Positions 8,874 to 17,461 of a DNA stretch of 64,000 nt are shown piece by piece; the first letter of the stretch is position 1, and every line of letters begins with the position of its first letter. The notes beneath the pieces are model-generated. The model saw only the letters and a list, made by a program, of their open reading frames with translations. It was not told the DNA's origin and did no database searches. The stretch is from positions 62,001-126,000 of the forward strand of contig NZ_JAKEDU010000001.1 of the NCBI RefSeq assembly GCF_021462405.1. Reading direction: 5' to 3'. This DNA is from Thermus tengchongensis. Lineage in GTDB: Bacteria; Deinococcota; Deinococci; Deinococcales; Thermaceae. The translations under genes were made by a program, and so were the position numbers.

Positions 8874-9260
8874 ATGAGCATCTACGAGGCCATCAAGGCG
8901 ACCATCAAGGAGGCCATGAAGGCCCGGGACCAAAAGACCCTGGACTTCGCCCGGGTGGTGAAGGCGGAGCTGGACCGGAAGGGGGACGGCAAGCCCCTGC
9001 CCGACGCCGAGGCGGTGAAGGTGCTGAAGGCGCTGAGGGAGATCGCCCTGGAGCAGGGGAACCAGTTTGAGGTGGAGTTTTTGGACCGCTTCCTGCCAAA
9101 GGAGATGAGCGAGGAGGAGATCGAAGCCTGGATCCGAGAAAACATCGACTTTTCCCAGTTCAAAACCCCCCTGGCGGCCATCGGCGCGGTCACCAAGGCC
9201 TTGGGCCCCAGGGCCCCCGGGGAGAAGGTGCGCCGGGTCATCGAGCGCTTAACGCGATGA
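8874..9260 (+). CDS. GatB/YqeY domain protein
   Basis: This 128-residue helical protein begins with the family text MSIYEAIKATIKEAMKARDQ and matches the YqeY family, which shares its domain with the tRNA-binding tail of GatB (Asp/Glu-tRNA amidotransferase). Free-standing members bind tRNA in some cases; their cellular role is unclear. The ATG at 8874 abuts AAGGAGG with no spacer, which is poor for ribosome binding but fits a leaderless transcript after the TACACT box at 8861. It overlaps the Nudix gene by 4 bp (ATGA). Confidence 0.9.
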   Translation: MSIYEAIKATIKEAMKARDQKTLDFARVVKAELDRKGDGKPLPDAEAVKVLKALREIALEQGNQFEVEFLDRFLPKEMSEEEIEAWIRENIDFSQFKTPLAAIGAVTKALGPRAPGEKVRRVIERLTR

Positions 9261-9805
9261 GCCCCTGGGAGCGCATCCTCATCGAGGAGATCCTCTCTGA
9301 GCCCGTGCGCCTGGTGCGCGAGCGGGTGCGCACCCACACCGGCAGGGAGCTCACCTACATCTACCGCCCTGGGCCGGTGGCGGCAAGCTTTGTCCTGCCT
9401 GTAACCGAAAGGGCCACCGCCCTCCTCATCCGCCAGTACCGCCACCCCACGGGCAAGTTCCTCCTGGAGATCCCCGCGGGCAAGGTGGATCCTGGGGAAA
9501 CCCCCTTGGAGGCCGCCCAAAGGGAGCTTTTGGAGGAGGTGGGTGCTGAGGCCAAGCGGTTCTTCCCCCTTCCCCCCTTCCACCCCCAGCCCTCCTTCAC
9601 CGCGGTGGTCTTCCACCCCTTCCTGGCCCTTCAGGCGCAGGTAGTGGCCAGGCCAGCCCTCGAGGACGGGGAGCTTTTGGAAACCGTGGAACTCCCCCTT
9701 CCCGAGGTTTACCGCCTCCTGGAGACAGGGGAAATCCAGGACGCCTCCACCGCCCTCACCCTTTTCTACGCCCGCCCCCACCTGGAAGCCGAAGGCCTCC
9801 TGTAA
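9257..9805 (+). CDS. Nudix hydrolase, probable ADP-ribose pyrophosphatase
   Basis: The 182-residue protein carries a full Nudix box, Gx5Ex7REUxEExGU, in GKVDPGETPLEAAQRELLEE (about residues 75-95), where the glutamates bind Mg2+. The preceding text LLIRQYRHPTGKFLLEIPAG is typical of the ADP-ribose pyrophosphatase subgroup, which cuts ADP-ribose into AMP and ribose 5-phosphate. T. thermophilus has a well-studied homologue of this kind. Its translation is coupled to the YqeY gene by an ATGA overlap. Confidence 0.92.
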   Translation: MSPWERILIEEILSEPVRLVRERVRTHTGRELTYIYRPGPVAASFVLPVTERATALLIRQYRHPTGKFLLEIPAGKVDPGETPLEAAQRELLEEVGAEAKRFFPLPPFHPQPSFTAVVFHPFLALQAQVVARPALEDGELLETVELPLPEVYRLLETGEIQDASTALTLFYARPHLEAEGLL

Positions 9806-9874
9806 TACCCCCCACTCTGCCCTCGCCTGGACGATCCCCTTGAACCCCTATGGGGCACGATGGAGGGGGAAGGG

Positions 9875-9904
9875 GCATAAAAAGCCCTGTTCGGATGCAT
9901 AAAA
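9875..9904 (+). repeat. Direct repeat GCATAAAA upstream of the aminotransferase
   Basis: GCATAAAA occurs at 9875-9882 and again at 9897-9904, 22 bp apart (about two helical turns). It lies in an unusually A-rich patch within the 142-bp gap before the aminotransferase, 30-60 bp upstream of the presumed -10 box. The spacing is that of a dimeric activator site; no regulator is identified. Confidence 0.4.
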
Positions 9905-9933
9905 CGCGCCTGGGAAAGAGGCCGGGGGCTTGA

Positions 9934-9939
9934 TAGACT
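9934..9939 (+). promoter_or_regulatory. -10 box of the aminotransferase gene
   Basis: TAGACT ends 8 nt before the ATG at 9948, matching the leaderless pattern. No convincing -35 box is present 16-18 nt upstream, which suggests activator dependence. Confidence 0.5.
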
Positions 9940-9947
9940 GGCCCCGT

Positions 9948-11246
<1,299 letters not shown>

Positions 11247-11269
11247 GGAAGGAAGTGGCCCAAAGAAGC

Positions 11270-11294
11270 GAGGGCCGGGCCACCCCCGGCCCTC
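11270..11294. terminator. Bidirectional terminator between the aminotransferase and BMP genes
   Basis: A perfect 10-bp stem, GAGGGCCGGG (11270-11279) with CCCGGCCCTC (11285-11294), closes a 5-nt loop. TTCCCTTTTA follows rightward and TTCTTT follows leftward, so it can end both converging transcripts. Confidence 0.75.
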
Positions 11295-11307
11295 CCTGCC
11301 TTCCCTT

Positions 11308-12447
11308 TTACTTCGGCTCGCCCGGCCAGTCCCCCACCACGCCCGGGGCTGCCCATTCCATGCTGAGAAGCTCCTGCAAGGTGGCCTTTTTCCCCGCCGG
11401 GATGCGCACCACCCCCTTGCGGTCCTGGATGGGCCCGGTGAAGGGGTCAAAGGTGGGCTTGGGGCTCTGCATGTCCTTCATAAGGGCCATGATGCGGTCG
11501 TACACGCTGACCTTCTTGCCACCAACCGTCATCTGGGCCTTCTGCAACAGGGGCACGTGCTTGGGGTTGATGGGCACCCCGTAGTCCGCCCCCATCTCCA
11601 CCGCCTTGTGCTGCAGGAGCCAGAAGTAGTCCACGTTCTCCAGGTTCTTGGCGGTGTAGACCCCCTCCTTTACCCTCTTGAGGAAGTCAATGTAGATGAC
11701 ATCCCAGTGGACGATCTGGCCGGAAACCACGTGGTTGGGGGCAAACTTCAGCATGGGGGTGTAGTGGCCGAAAGAGTAGGCCCCCTTCTTGGCCGCCGTC
11801 TGGATCACCGTGGGGGTGTCCTCGGTGAAGGCGAAGACGTCCGCCCCCTGAGAAAGCAGGGCCTCCGTGGCCTCCCGGGCCTTGGCCGGGTCGTACCAGG
11901 CGTTGATCCAGCGCACCAGGACCTGGGCCTTGGGGTTCACCGCCCGCACCCCCAGGGTGAAGGCGTTGATGTGGCGCTTCACCTCGGGGATGGGGAAGGC
12001 GGCCACGTAGCCCACCTTGCCCGTCTTGGAAAGGGCCCCGGCCGCCAGGCCGTTCAGGTAGTAGACCTGGTAGAAGTCCGCCATGTAGGTGGCCACGTTG
12101 GGAGCCCGCTTGATCCCGGTGGCGTGGGCAAAGATGACGTTGGGGTACTTTTTGGCCGCCTCGAGGACCGCCTCCATGTACCCGAAGCTGGTGGCGAAGA
12201 TCACCTGGCACCCTTCCTTCACGAAGCGGTCGATGACCGGAAGGGCCTGGGCCTCGGGCACGCTTTCCACATACCGGGTTTCCAGCCAGGGAAGAGCGGC
12301 CTCCGCCTTTTTCCGCCCTTGATCGTGGGCATAGGTCCAGCCCGCATCCCCGATGGGCCCCACGTAGATAAAGCAGGCCTTGAGCTTATCCCCTTGGGCC
12401 CATGCCAACCCCAACGCCAACAAGACCAAACCTAAGATCCTCCGCAT
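11308..12447 (-). CDS. BMP-family ABC transporter substrate-binding protein (nucleoside type)
   Basis: The 379-residue protein begins with a signal peptide (MRRILGLVLLALGLAWAQ) and belongs to the BMP/Med family of periplasmic binding proteins, which capture nucleosides or similar ligands. Typical texts are YVGPIGDAGWTYAHDQGR, VIFATSFGYMEAV, and VFAFTEDTPTVIQTAAKKG of the second lobe. The first residue after the signal is not Cys, so it is a free periplasmic protein rather than a lipoprotein. It is the last gene of the leftward importer operon, and two permeases and a double ATPase lie upstream. Confidence 0.9.
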   Translation of the reverse strand: MRRILGLVLLALGLAWAQGDKLKACFIYVGPIGDAGWTYAHDQGRKKAEAALPWLETRYVESVPEAQALPVIDRFVKEGCQVIFATSFGYMEAVLEAAKKYPNVIFAHATGIKRAPNVATYMADFYQVYYLNGLAAGALSKTGKVGYVAAFPIPEVKRHINAFTLGVRAVNPKAQVLVRWINAWYDPAKAREATEALLSQGADVFAFTEDTPTVIQTAAKKGAYSFGHYTPMLKFAPNHVVSGQIVHWDVIYIDFLKRVKEGVYTAKNLENVDYFWLLQHKAVEMGADYGVPINPKHVPLLQKAQMTVGGKKVSVYDRIMALMKDMQSPKPTFDPFTGPIQDRKGVVRIPAGKKATLQELLSMEWAAPGVVGDWPGEPK

Positions 12448-12450
12448 CCT

Positions 12451-13284
12451 TTACCTCCCCCGGTCAAAGGGCTGGCCCAGGGCCTTGGGGGCCCGGGCGC
12501 GGCCCGAGAGGGCCAGGACCAGGATAACCAAAAGGTAGGGCATGGCAGCAAAGGCCTCAGACGGTATAGGTACACTGCCTTGCAGGCGGAACTGCAGGAA
12601 GAACAGGAGGCCAAAAAAGTAAGCCCCCAGCACAGCTCGTAGAGGCTGCCAGCCCGCCAGGATCACCAGGGCGATGGCCACCCAGCCCAGCCCCGAGGTC
12701 ATGCCGTCCGTCCAGGAAGGGCGGTAGGCCAGGGAAAGGTAGGCCCCAGCCAGGCCGATCATCCCGCCCCCCAGGGCCAAGGCCAGGTACCGCACCCCAT
12801 CCACGCTCACCCCGAAGAGGTCCGCCGCCTTGGGGTTCTCCCCCACGCTGCGCAGGTACAGGCCGAAGCGGCTACCCAGCAAAAGGTAATGCAGGGCTAA
12901 AGCCAGGCCCAAGGCCAAGAGGGCAAAGCCCTCCTCAGGCAGGGGGTGCGCCAGGGGCACCCCCTCGTACCGCTTCCCCAACAACCCCGAGGCTCCAAGC
13001 CCCAAGGCGGCCAGCGCCAGCCCCGCCACAAACTGGTTGGCCCGGAGGGAAACCGCAAAAACTCCCAGGAAGAGCCCCAGGAACACCCCCACCCCTACCC
13101 CGGCCAAGGCCCCCAAAGCGGGACCGGCTTCCTGAGCCACCGCAAAGGCTGCCAGGGCAGAAAGGGCCATCATCCCCTCCACCCCCAGGTTCACGACCCC
13201 AGTCCGTTCGGAAAGGAGAGCCCCTAGGGAGGCCAAGAGGATAGGGGTACCAAAGAGTACCGCACGCAACAGCGCCTCTTCCAT
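12451..13284 (-). CDS. Nucleoside-type ABC permease, second subunit
   Basis: This 277-residue membrane protein has about eight hydrophobic segments and belongs to the BPD_transp_2 family, as in YufQ/NupC-type nucleoside permeases. Hallmarks are SERTGVVNLGVEGMMALSA near residues 27-46 and KAADLFGVSVDGVRYLALALGGG near 150. Its ATG shares one base with the TGA of the other permease (TGATG), so they are translationally coupled. Together they would form the membrane channel of the BMP importer. Confidence 0.9.
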   Translation of the reverse strand: MEEALLRAVLFGTPILLASLGALLSERTGVVNLGVEGMMALSALAAFAVAQEAGPALGALAGVGVGVFLGLFLGVFAVSLRANQFVAGLALAALGLGASGLLGKRYEGVPLAHPLPEEGFALLALGLALALHYLLLGSRFGLYLRSVGENPKAADLFGVSVDGVRYLALALGGGMIGLAGAYLSLAYRPSWTDGMTSGLGWVAIALVILAGWQPLRAVLGAYFFGLLFFLQFRLQGSVPIPSEAFAAMPYLLVILVLALSGRARAPKALGQPFDRGR

Positions 13285-14333
13285 CAGCGCCTCCAGACCA
13301 GGCGGTGGCGGCTTGCGGCCTCCGCCCCGATGAGGGCGAGGAGCAGAAGCCCAGCCACCACATCCACCACGCGAAAGGGCATGGACAGGGAAAGCTTCAG
13401 GGCATCCCCTCCGGCCAAAATCAGGCCCAGCAGAGGAGCGGTGAGGAGGACCAAGAGGGGCCTTCCCCGGGCCAGCCAGGCCACCAGGATGGCGGTGAAG
13501 CCGTACCCCAGGGAGATCTGGGCAGGCTCCAAAAGCCTTAGGTGGATGCCCGCCACCTCCCCCACCCCCGCCAAGCCCGCAAGGAAACCGGAAAGAAGCG
13601 CCGCCAAGAGGATCAGCCTGCCTCCCTTAAGGCCCAGGTACCGGGCAGCCTCCGGGTTTTCCCCTAGGATGCGCCATTCAAAGCCCAAGGGGGTACGGAA
13701 GAGCAGAAGCTGAAGCCCCAAGGCCGCCGCGATCCCAAGAAGCAGGGTGGGCCAGTGCACCAGGGTATCCCCCAGGCGGGGAAGCTGGGCCTCCGGGGGA
13801 AACCGGTCCGTGTAAAGGAAGCCAAAGACCGTCTGCCCCTTCCAGGGTCCCGCCACCAGGTAGACCACCAAGTAGTAGACCAGGTAGTTCTGCATGAGGG
13901 TGGTCAGGATCTCGTTGGCCCCAAAGCGCACCCGAAGCCAGGCGGCAAACCCACCCCACACTGCCCCCAGGCCTCCTCCCAGCACGAACATAAGAGGTAG
14001 GGTCCAGGGTCCAGGGGGGAGGAAAAGGGCCACGTAGGCCCCTCCCACCGCTCCCATGAGAAGCTGCCCCTCCGCCCCGATGTTGAAAAACCCCACCCTA
14101 AAGGCCAGGGCCAAGCCCGCCCCGATAAGGAGAAGGGGGATGGTGCGCCGTCCCACCTCAGCCAGGCCCAAGGAATCCCCCAGGGGGGAGAGGAGAAGCC
14201 CGTAGGCCTTTAGCGGGGATACCCCATAGAGGAGGAAAAGAAGGCCTAAAAGCAAGAAGGCCAGGACCACGAACAGGCTATAGGCCAAGAATACCTTCCA
14301 GGGGCTTGGGCTCGGATCCAGCTCCCACCTCAT
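13284..14333 (-). CDS. Nucleoside-type ABC permease, first subunit
   Basis: The 349-residue membrane protein belongs to the same BPD_transp_2 family as its downstream partner. It contains RVGFFNIGAEGQLLMGAVGG (about residues 80-99), FGANEILTTLMQNYLVYYLVVY, and PEAARYLGLKGGRLILLAALLSG (the EAA-like coupling region). It overlaps the ATPase gene by 4 bp (ATGA) upstream. It is longer than its partner at the N-terminus, as in the YufP type. Confidence 0.9.
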   Translation of the reverse strand: MRWELDPSPSPWKVFLAYSLFVVLAFLLLGLLFLLYGVSPLKAYGLLLSPLGDSLGLAEVGRRTIPLLLIGAGLALAFRVGFFNIGAEGQLLMGAVGGAYVALFLPPGPWTLPLMFVLGGGLGAVWGGFAAWLRVRFGANEILTTLMQNYLVYYLVVYLVAGPWKGQTVFGFLYTDRFPPEAQLPRLGDTLVHWPTLLLGIAAALGLQLLLFRTPLGFEWRILGENPEAARYLGLKGGRLILLAALLSGFLAGLAGVGEVAGIHLRLLEPAQISLGYGFTAILVAWLARGRPLLVLLTAPLLGLILAGGDALKLSLSMPFRVVDVVAGLLLLALIGAEAASRHRLVWRR

Positions 14334-15799
14334 ACCCGCCCCTCCGTCATCATCCGCCCCAGCCGCTCCCGGTCCGCCTCCTCCCGGGGAACGGGCCCCA
14401 CGAAGCGCCCGTGGTACAGGGCCGCCACCCTATGGGAGAGGGCCAGGATCTCGTCCAGGTCCTCGCTGACCAAAAGCACGGCCGCACCGCCTTGCACAAG
14501 CTCCAGGATACGTCCGTGAACCTCCTCGGCGGCCCCCACATCCAGCCCGTAGGTGGGGTGCATGGCCAAGAGAAGGCGAGGCCCCCCCTGGAGCTCCCGG
14601 GCCAGGATCACCTTCTGCACGTTTCCTCCCGAGAGGAATCGCACCGGGGTGCGGGGGGAGGGGGTGCGGATGCCGTAGCGCTGGATCAAGCCCTCCGCCT
14701 CCACTTCCATGGCCCGGTAATCCAGCAAGCCCCTGCGAACCAAACGAGGGTAGGTTCTAAGGGCCAGGTTTTCGGCTACGCTCATACCCCCCACCACCCC
14801 CATGCTCCGCTCCTCAGGAATATGGGCCACCCCCTGGCGGAAGAGGCCCATGGGGTCCCTGGGCCAGGGCTTGCCAAGGAACCGCACCCGGCCCTGGTGG
14901 GGCCTGAGACCCGCCAAGGCCTGCACGAGCTCCGCCTGCCCGCTTCCCGCTACCCCCGCAATCCCCAGCACCTCTCCTGCCCGCAAGGCGAAGGAAACCC
15001 CTTGGACGGGAAAACCGTGCCGGGGCACCAGAAGGTCCTCCACCTCGAGGACCACTTCCTCCCGGGGCGGGGGCACCTTGGGGGGTGGAGCCAGGCTCCG
15101 GCCCACCATGAGGCGCACCAGGAGATCTTTGTCCGCCTCTTCCCGGCGCACCTCCCCCACCTTTTCCCCACCCCGCAAGACCGCGATGCGGTCGGCGATG
15201 GCCAGGACCTCCTCCAGCTTGTGGCTGATGAAGATCACCGCCAGGCCCAAGGCCTTGAGGCGCCGGATCTCCTGGAAGAGCCCCTCCGCCTCCTTGGGGG
15301 TCAAGACGCTGGTGGGCTCATCCAAGATGAGGACCTTGGGGCGGTTGAGCAAGGCGCGAAGGAGCTCCACCCTCTGCTTCTCCCCTACGGAAAGACGGGC
15401 CACGGGCGCCTCGAGGTCCACCCCCAAAGGATGCCCCTCCAAAAGCGCCGCAAGCCGCCTCACCAGAGCCCGGCGGGAAAACGCCAGGGGCAGGTCCAGG
15501 CCCAGAGCCAAGTTCTCGGCCACGGTGTGGGCTTCGATGAGCTCCGGGTGCTGGGGCACCAAGGCGATGCCCAAGCGCTGGGCAACCATGGGCGAGGAGA
15601 TGCGCACCTCCCGGCCCTCCAGGATTATCCGCCCCTCGTCCGGGGCGTATAGGCCGTAGAGGATGCTCACCAAGGTGGTCTTCCCCGCCCCGTTTTCCCC
15701 CAGAAGGGCCAGGACCTCCCCCCGGGCCACCTCGAGGCTTACCCGATGGTTCGCCACCACTGGACCAAAGCGCTTGGTGATGTTCTCCAGTTTCAGCAT
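14330..15799 (-). CDS. Double-domain ATPase of the nucleoside ABC importer
   Basis: The 489-residue cytosolic protein has two ABC domains in tandem, as in sugar- and nucleoside-type (CUT2-like) importers. The N-terminal half has Walker A GENGAGKTTL, a signature read as RLSVGEKQRVEL, and Walker B VLILDEPTSVLTPKE. The C-terminal half has a degenerate Walker A (AGVAGSGQAELVQAL), FLSGGNVQKVILARE, and a Walker B where LLLAMHPTYGLD lacks the catalytic Glu. One active and one weak site is normal for this family. The start at 15799 (MLKLENITKRFG) is preferred to upstream in-frame starts because it opens the ABC domain. Confidence 0.92.
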   Translation of the reverse strand: MLKLENITKRFGPVVANHRVSLEVARGEVLALLGENGAGKTTLVSILYGLYAPDEGRIILEGREVRISSPMVAQRLGIALVPQHPELIEAHTVAENLALGLDLPLAFSRRALVRRLAALLEGHPLGVDLEAPVARLSVGEKQRVELLRALLNRPKVLILDEPTSVLTPKEAEGLFQEIRRLKALGLAVIFISHKLEEVLAIADRIAVLRGGEKVGEVRREEADKDLLVRLMVGRSLAPPPKVPPPREEVVLEVEDLLVPRHGFPVQGVSFALRAGEVLGIAGVAGSGQAELVQALAGLRPHQGRVRFLGKPWPRDPMGLFRQGVAHIPEERSMGVVGGMSVAENLALRTYPRLVRRGLLDYRAMEVEAEGLIQRYGIRTPSPRTPVRFLSGGNVQKVILARELQGGPRLLLAMHPTYGLDVGAAEEVHGRILELVQGGAAVLLVSEDLDEILALSHRVAALYHGRFVGPVPREEADRERLGRMMTEGRV

Positions 15800-15909
15800 G
15801 GACCGGGCCACAAGGGCCGGCCCTGAGGATACCACGCCTGAGACCCCTTCCCAGCCCCCTCAGCAAGGGAAACCGGCGGCAAAAGCAGTACCCCAACCGC
15901 ACCAAAGAT

Positions 15910-15931
15910 CCCCCGGCCACGCTACCGGGGG
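15910..15931 (-). terminator. Terminator of the tRNA cluster
   Basis: Reading leftward, CCCCCGG (15931-15925) pairs with CCGGGGG (15916-15910) around an 8-nt loop, and ATCTTTGG follows. It lies 22 nt beyond the tRNA-Arg 3' end. The remaining part of 15800-15909 must hold the start signals of the importer operon, but no clear promoter is seen. Confidence 0.6.
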
Positions 15932-15952
15932 TAAAGCATCGCGTCCTGGTCA

Positions 15953-16028
15953 TGGCGGGCCCGGAGGGATTCGAACCCCCGACCTACCGCTTAGAAGGCG
16001 GCTGCTCTGTCCCCTGAGCTACGGGCCC
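15953..16028 (-). tRNA. tRNA-Arg (anticodon UCU)
   Basis: The 76-nt gene folds as a cloverleaf. The 5' acceptor strand GGGCCCG pairs with CGGGCCC, and the discriminator base is G. CCA is encoded. The anticodon stem GCCGC/GCGGT (one G-U pair) closes the loop CTTCTAA, giving UCU for AGA/AGG codons, and the T-loop is GGTTCGAATCC. It is the third gene of a leftward Pro-Gly-Arg cluster. Confidence 0.95.
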
Positions 16029-16038
16029 ATAAGTGAAA

Positions 16039-16060
16039 CCGGGGTGAAACTTCACCCCGG
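16039..16060 (-). other. Perfect palindrome between tRNA-Gly and tRNA-Arg
   Basis: CCGGGGTGAA (16039-16048) and TTCACCCCGG (16051-16060) form a perfect 10-bp inverted repeat around AC. In RNA it would fold as an 8-bp stem with a 6-nt loop. It fills most of the 37-nt spacer and could guide processing of the precursor or weaken transcription into tRNA-Arg. Confidence 0.6.
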
Positions 16061-16065
16061 CCATC

Positions 16066-16141
16066 TGGAGCGGGAGACGGGACTCGAACCCGCGACCCTC
16101 GGCTTGGAAGGCCGATGCTCTACCAACTGAGCTACTCCCGC
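16066..16141 (-). tRNA. tRNA-Gly (anticodon UCC)
   Basis: The 76-nt gene has acceptor GCGGGAG/CTCCCGC, discriminator U and an encoded CCA. The anticodon stem TCGGC/GCCGA closes loop CTTCCAA, giving UCC for GGA/GGG codons. The D-arm (GCTCAGTTGGTAGAGC) and T-arm (GGGTTCGAGTCCC) are canonical. Confidence 0.96.
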
Positions 16142-16142
16142 G

Positions 16143-16219
16143 TGGTCGGGGCGGCCCGATTTGAACGGGCGACCCCCTGCTCCCAAAGCAGGTGCGCTAC
16201 CGGCCTGCGCTACGCCCCG
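16143..16219 (-). tRNA. tRNA-Pro (anticodon UGG)
   Basis: The 77-nt gene has acceptor CGGGGCG/CGCCCCG, discriminator A and an encoded CCA. The anticodon stem CCTGC/GCAGG closes loop TTTGGGA, giving UGG for CCA codons. It is the promoter-proximal gene of the cluster and lies 1 nt from tRNA-Gly. Confidence 0.96.
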
Positions 16220-16243
16220 GGGCCTTAGGCCACCCCAGAGGCC

Positions 16244-16272
16244 ACGATAACACTTGACCTCAAGAGGGTCAA
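16244..16272 (-). promoter_or_regulatory. Promoter of the tRNA-Pro-Gly-Arg cluster
   Basis: Reading leftward, TTGACC (16272-16267) is followed by a 17-nt spacer and TATCGT (16249-16244). This would place the transcription start about 18 nt before mature tRNA-Pro. Confidence 0.65.
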
Positions 16273-16273
16273 G
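16253..16273. promoter_or_regulatory. Inverted repeat between divergent tRNA and tatA promoters
   Basis: CTTGACC (16253-16259) and GGTCAAG (16267-16273) are perfect inverted arms with a 7-nt spacer. The right arm is the -35 box of the tRNA promoter. The left arm is a TTGACC in the tatA direction, 20 nt before its -10 box, so two polymerases may compete here. Confidence 0.5.
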
Positions 16274-16276
16274 GCG

Positions 16277-16285
16277 TGCTACAAT
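16277..16285 (+). promoter_or_regulatory. Extended -10 promoter of tatA
   Basis: TG-C-TACAAT is an extended -10 element, and its last T is 6 nt before the tatA ATG at 16292. The mRNA should be leaderless. Confidence 0.65.
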
Positions 16286-16291
16286 GGGCCC

Positions 16292-16456
16292 ATGCGTTTA
16301 GGTCCAGTAGAAATCCTCCTCATCCTTCTCGTCATCCTCCTCCTCTTCGGTGCCAAGAAGCTTCCCGAGCTGGCCCGGGGCATTGGCCAATCGGCCAAGG
16401 AGTTCAAAAAGGGCCTCCAGGAAGGCGAGGAGAAGAAGGAAGAGCCTAAGGCCTGA
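16292..16456 (+). CDS. tatA: Sec-independent translocase subunit TatA
   Basis: This 54-residue protein has one N-terminal membrane helix (about residues 5-20, rich in I/L/V), the hinge [16 protein letters not shown] with the near-invariant Phe-Gly and Lys-Lys-Leu-Pro of TatA/E, and a charged amphipathic tail ([19 protein letters not shown]). TatA oligomers form the pore that exports folded, often cofactor-bearing proteins. No tatC is present in the window. The last 11 bp overlap the end of fdhD, whose product serves formate dehydrogenase, a classic Tat substrate. Confidence 0.92.
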   Translation: MRLGPVEILLILLVILLLFGAKKLPELARGIGQSAKEFKKGLQEGEEKKEEPKA

Positions 16457-17183
16457 GAACCCCTTCGGGCACCGGCATACCGCCTGGGGCGTAGAGGCGG
16501 TAGCCTTTTGGACGTACGTAGGCCGCCAGGGCCAGGCCGTAGCGCTGGGCCAGGCTCACCGCAGGGGCAGTTGCCCCCGTGCGGCTTGCCAGGAGCACCG
16601 CTCCCATGCCAATGGCCTTACCCGCCATCTCCTGGCTTACCCTGCCGGTTACCGCCAAGAGCACGGGAGGACGCGCGCCCTCCAGGAGCATGTACCCTGC
16701 CAGGCGGTCCACGGCGTTGTGGCGGCCGATATCCTCGTTGAGGTAGAGAAGCCGTCCGGAAAGGTCAAAGAGGGCCGCTCCATGTATGCCCCGGGTACGG
16801 GCGTAGCGCACCGCATGCTGGCGCAGTTGGGCCATGAGCTCCAGGGGCAGTTCGGGATCCAGGGGTATCTTCGGCAAGGGGGAAAGCCTGGGTTCACCAT
16901 AGCGTAGCCCCGCAGCGCAACCGCTATCCCGCACCCCCACCCCCCTCTCGGGATCCCCCGGTAGGTCCACGGCCACCACTCCCTCGCCCACCAGCCACCG
17001 CACCCCCTCGAGGCCTGACAGCACGCCACTCAGGAAGAGATGGCCTAGGGCGAGGTAGACCTCATCCCCAGGGGTATAGCTGAAGGAAGCCCAGGGCTTG
17101 CCGTTCACCACCAGGAGCAAGCGCTCCTCCTCGGGGAGGGGGAAGTCCGCCTCGAGGAAGCGCCCGCCCTCAAACCTCCACAT
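16446..17183 (-). CDS. fdhD: FdhD-like sulfurtransferase for formate dehydrogenase
   Basis: FdhD passes sulfur from cysteine desulfurase to the molybdenum cofactor of formate dehydrogenase. The 245 residues carry family texts: [13 protein letters not shown], the [16 protein letters not shown] box, [17 protein letters not shown] and [16 protein letters not shown]. coli FdhD has a CxxC pair, but here only one Cys is present in the whole protein ([10 protein letters not shown], about residue 90), as seen in other members with a single loop Cys. No formate dehydrogenase gene lies in the window. The ATG at 17183 follows a weak AGGAAGAGG. Confidence 0.88.
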   Translation of the reverse strand: MWRFEGGRFLEADFPLPEEERLLLVVNGKPWASFSYTPGDEVYLALGHLFLSGVLSGLEGVRWLVGEGVVAVDLPGDPERGVGVRDSGCAAGLRYGEPRLSPLPKIPLDPELPLELMAQLRQHAVRYARTRGIHGAALFDLSGRLLYLNEDIGRHNAVDRLAGYMLLEGARPPVLLAVTGRVSQEMAGKAIGMGAVLLASRTGATAPAVSLAQRYGLALAAYVRPKGYRLYAPGGMPVPEGVLRP

Positions 17184-17360
17184 CCTCTTCCTCCACCCGC
17201 CCGCACGGAGCTACCTGCACCCGCAAGGCACACGGGAGCAGGACGGGCTTCTTGAAGGCCCAGCACCCCAATCCCGCCCCATATCCTCCCCCACGGGTGA
17301 GCTGGGCCCCAAATGACCTTCCCCTAAGCCTTCAAACACAGCCGCTCCCCTAGAGTAAGG

Positions 17361-17450
17361 CTACTCCAACAATCCGGGAAACTTGGGGTTGATCGCCACA
17401 CTTGCCCCCTTGAGCGCCAGGGTCGGGGCGAAACCCCTGGCAAGCCAAAA
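17361..17450 (-). pseudogene. Possible remnant of a coding region (29 codons)
   Basis: Directly beyond the TPR gene stop, a leftward frame bounded by TAG (17453-17451) and TAG (17363-17361) reads FWLARGFAPT...NPKFPGLLE. Its codon use is coding-like, but it lacks a start codon. It could be the tail of a lost gene or mobile element, or chance. The rest of 17184-17461 shows no gene, promoter or convincing hairpin. Confidence 0.2.
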
Positions 17451-17461
17451 CTACCGGGCCA

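Noticed and set aside
14306-15652. Long rightward open frame across the nucleoside ABC ATPase
   Set aside because: The opposite strand encodes an unmistakable double ABC ATPase; the rightward product is low-complexity.
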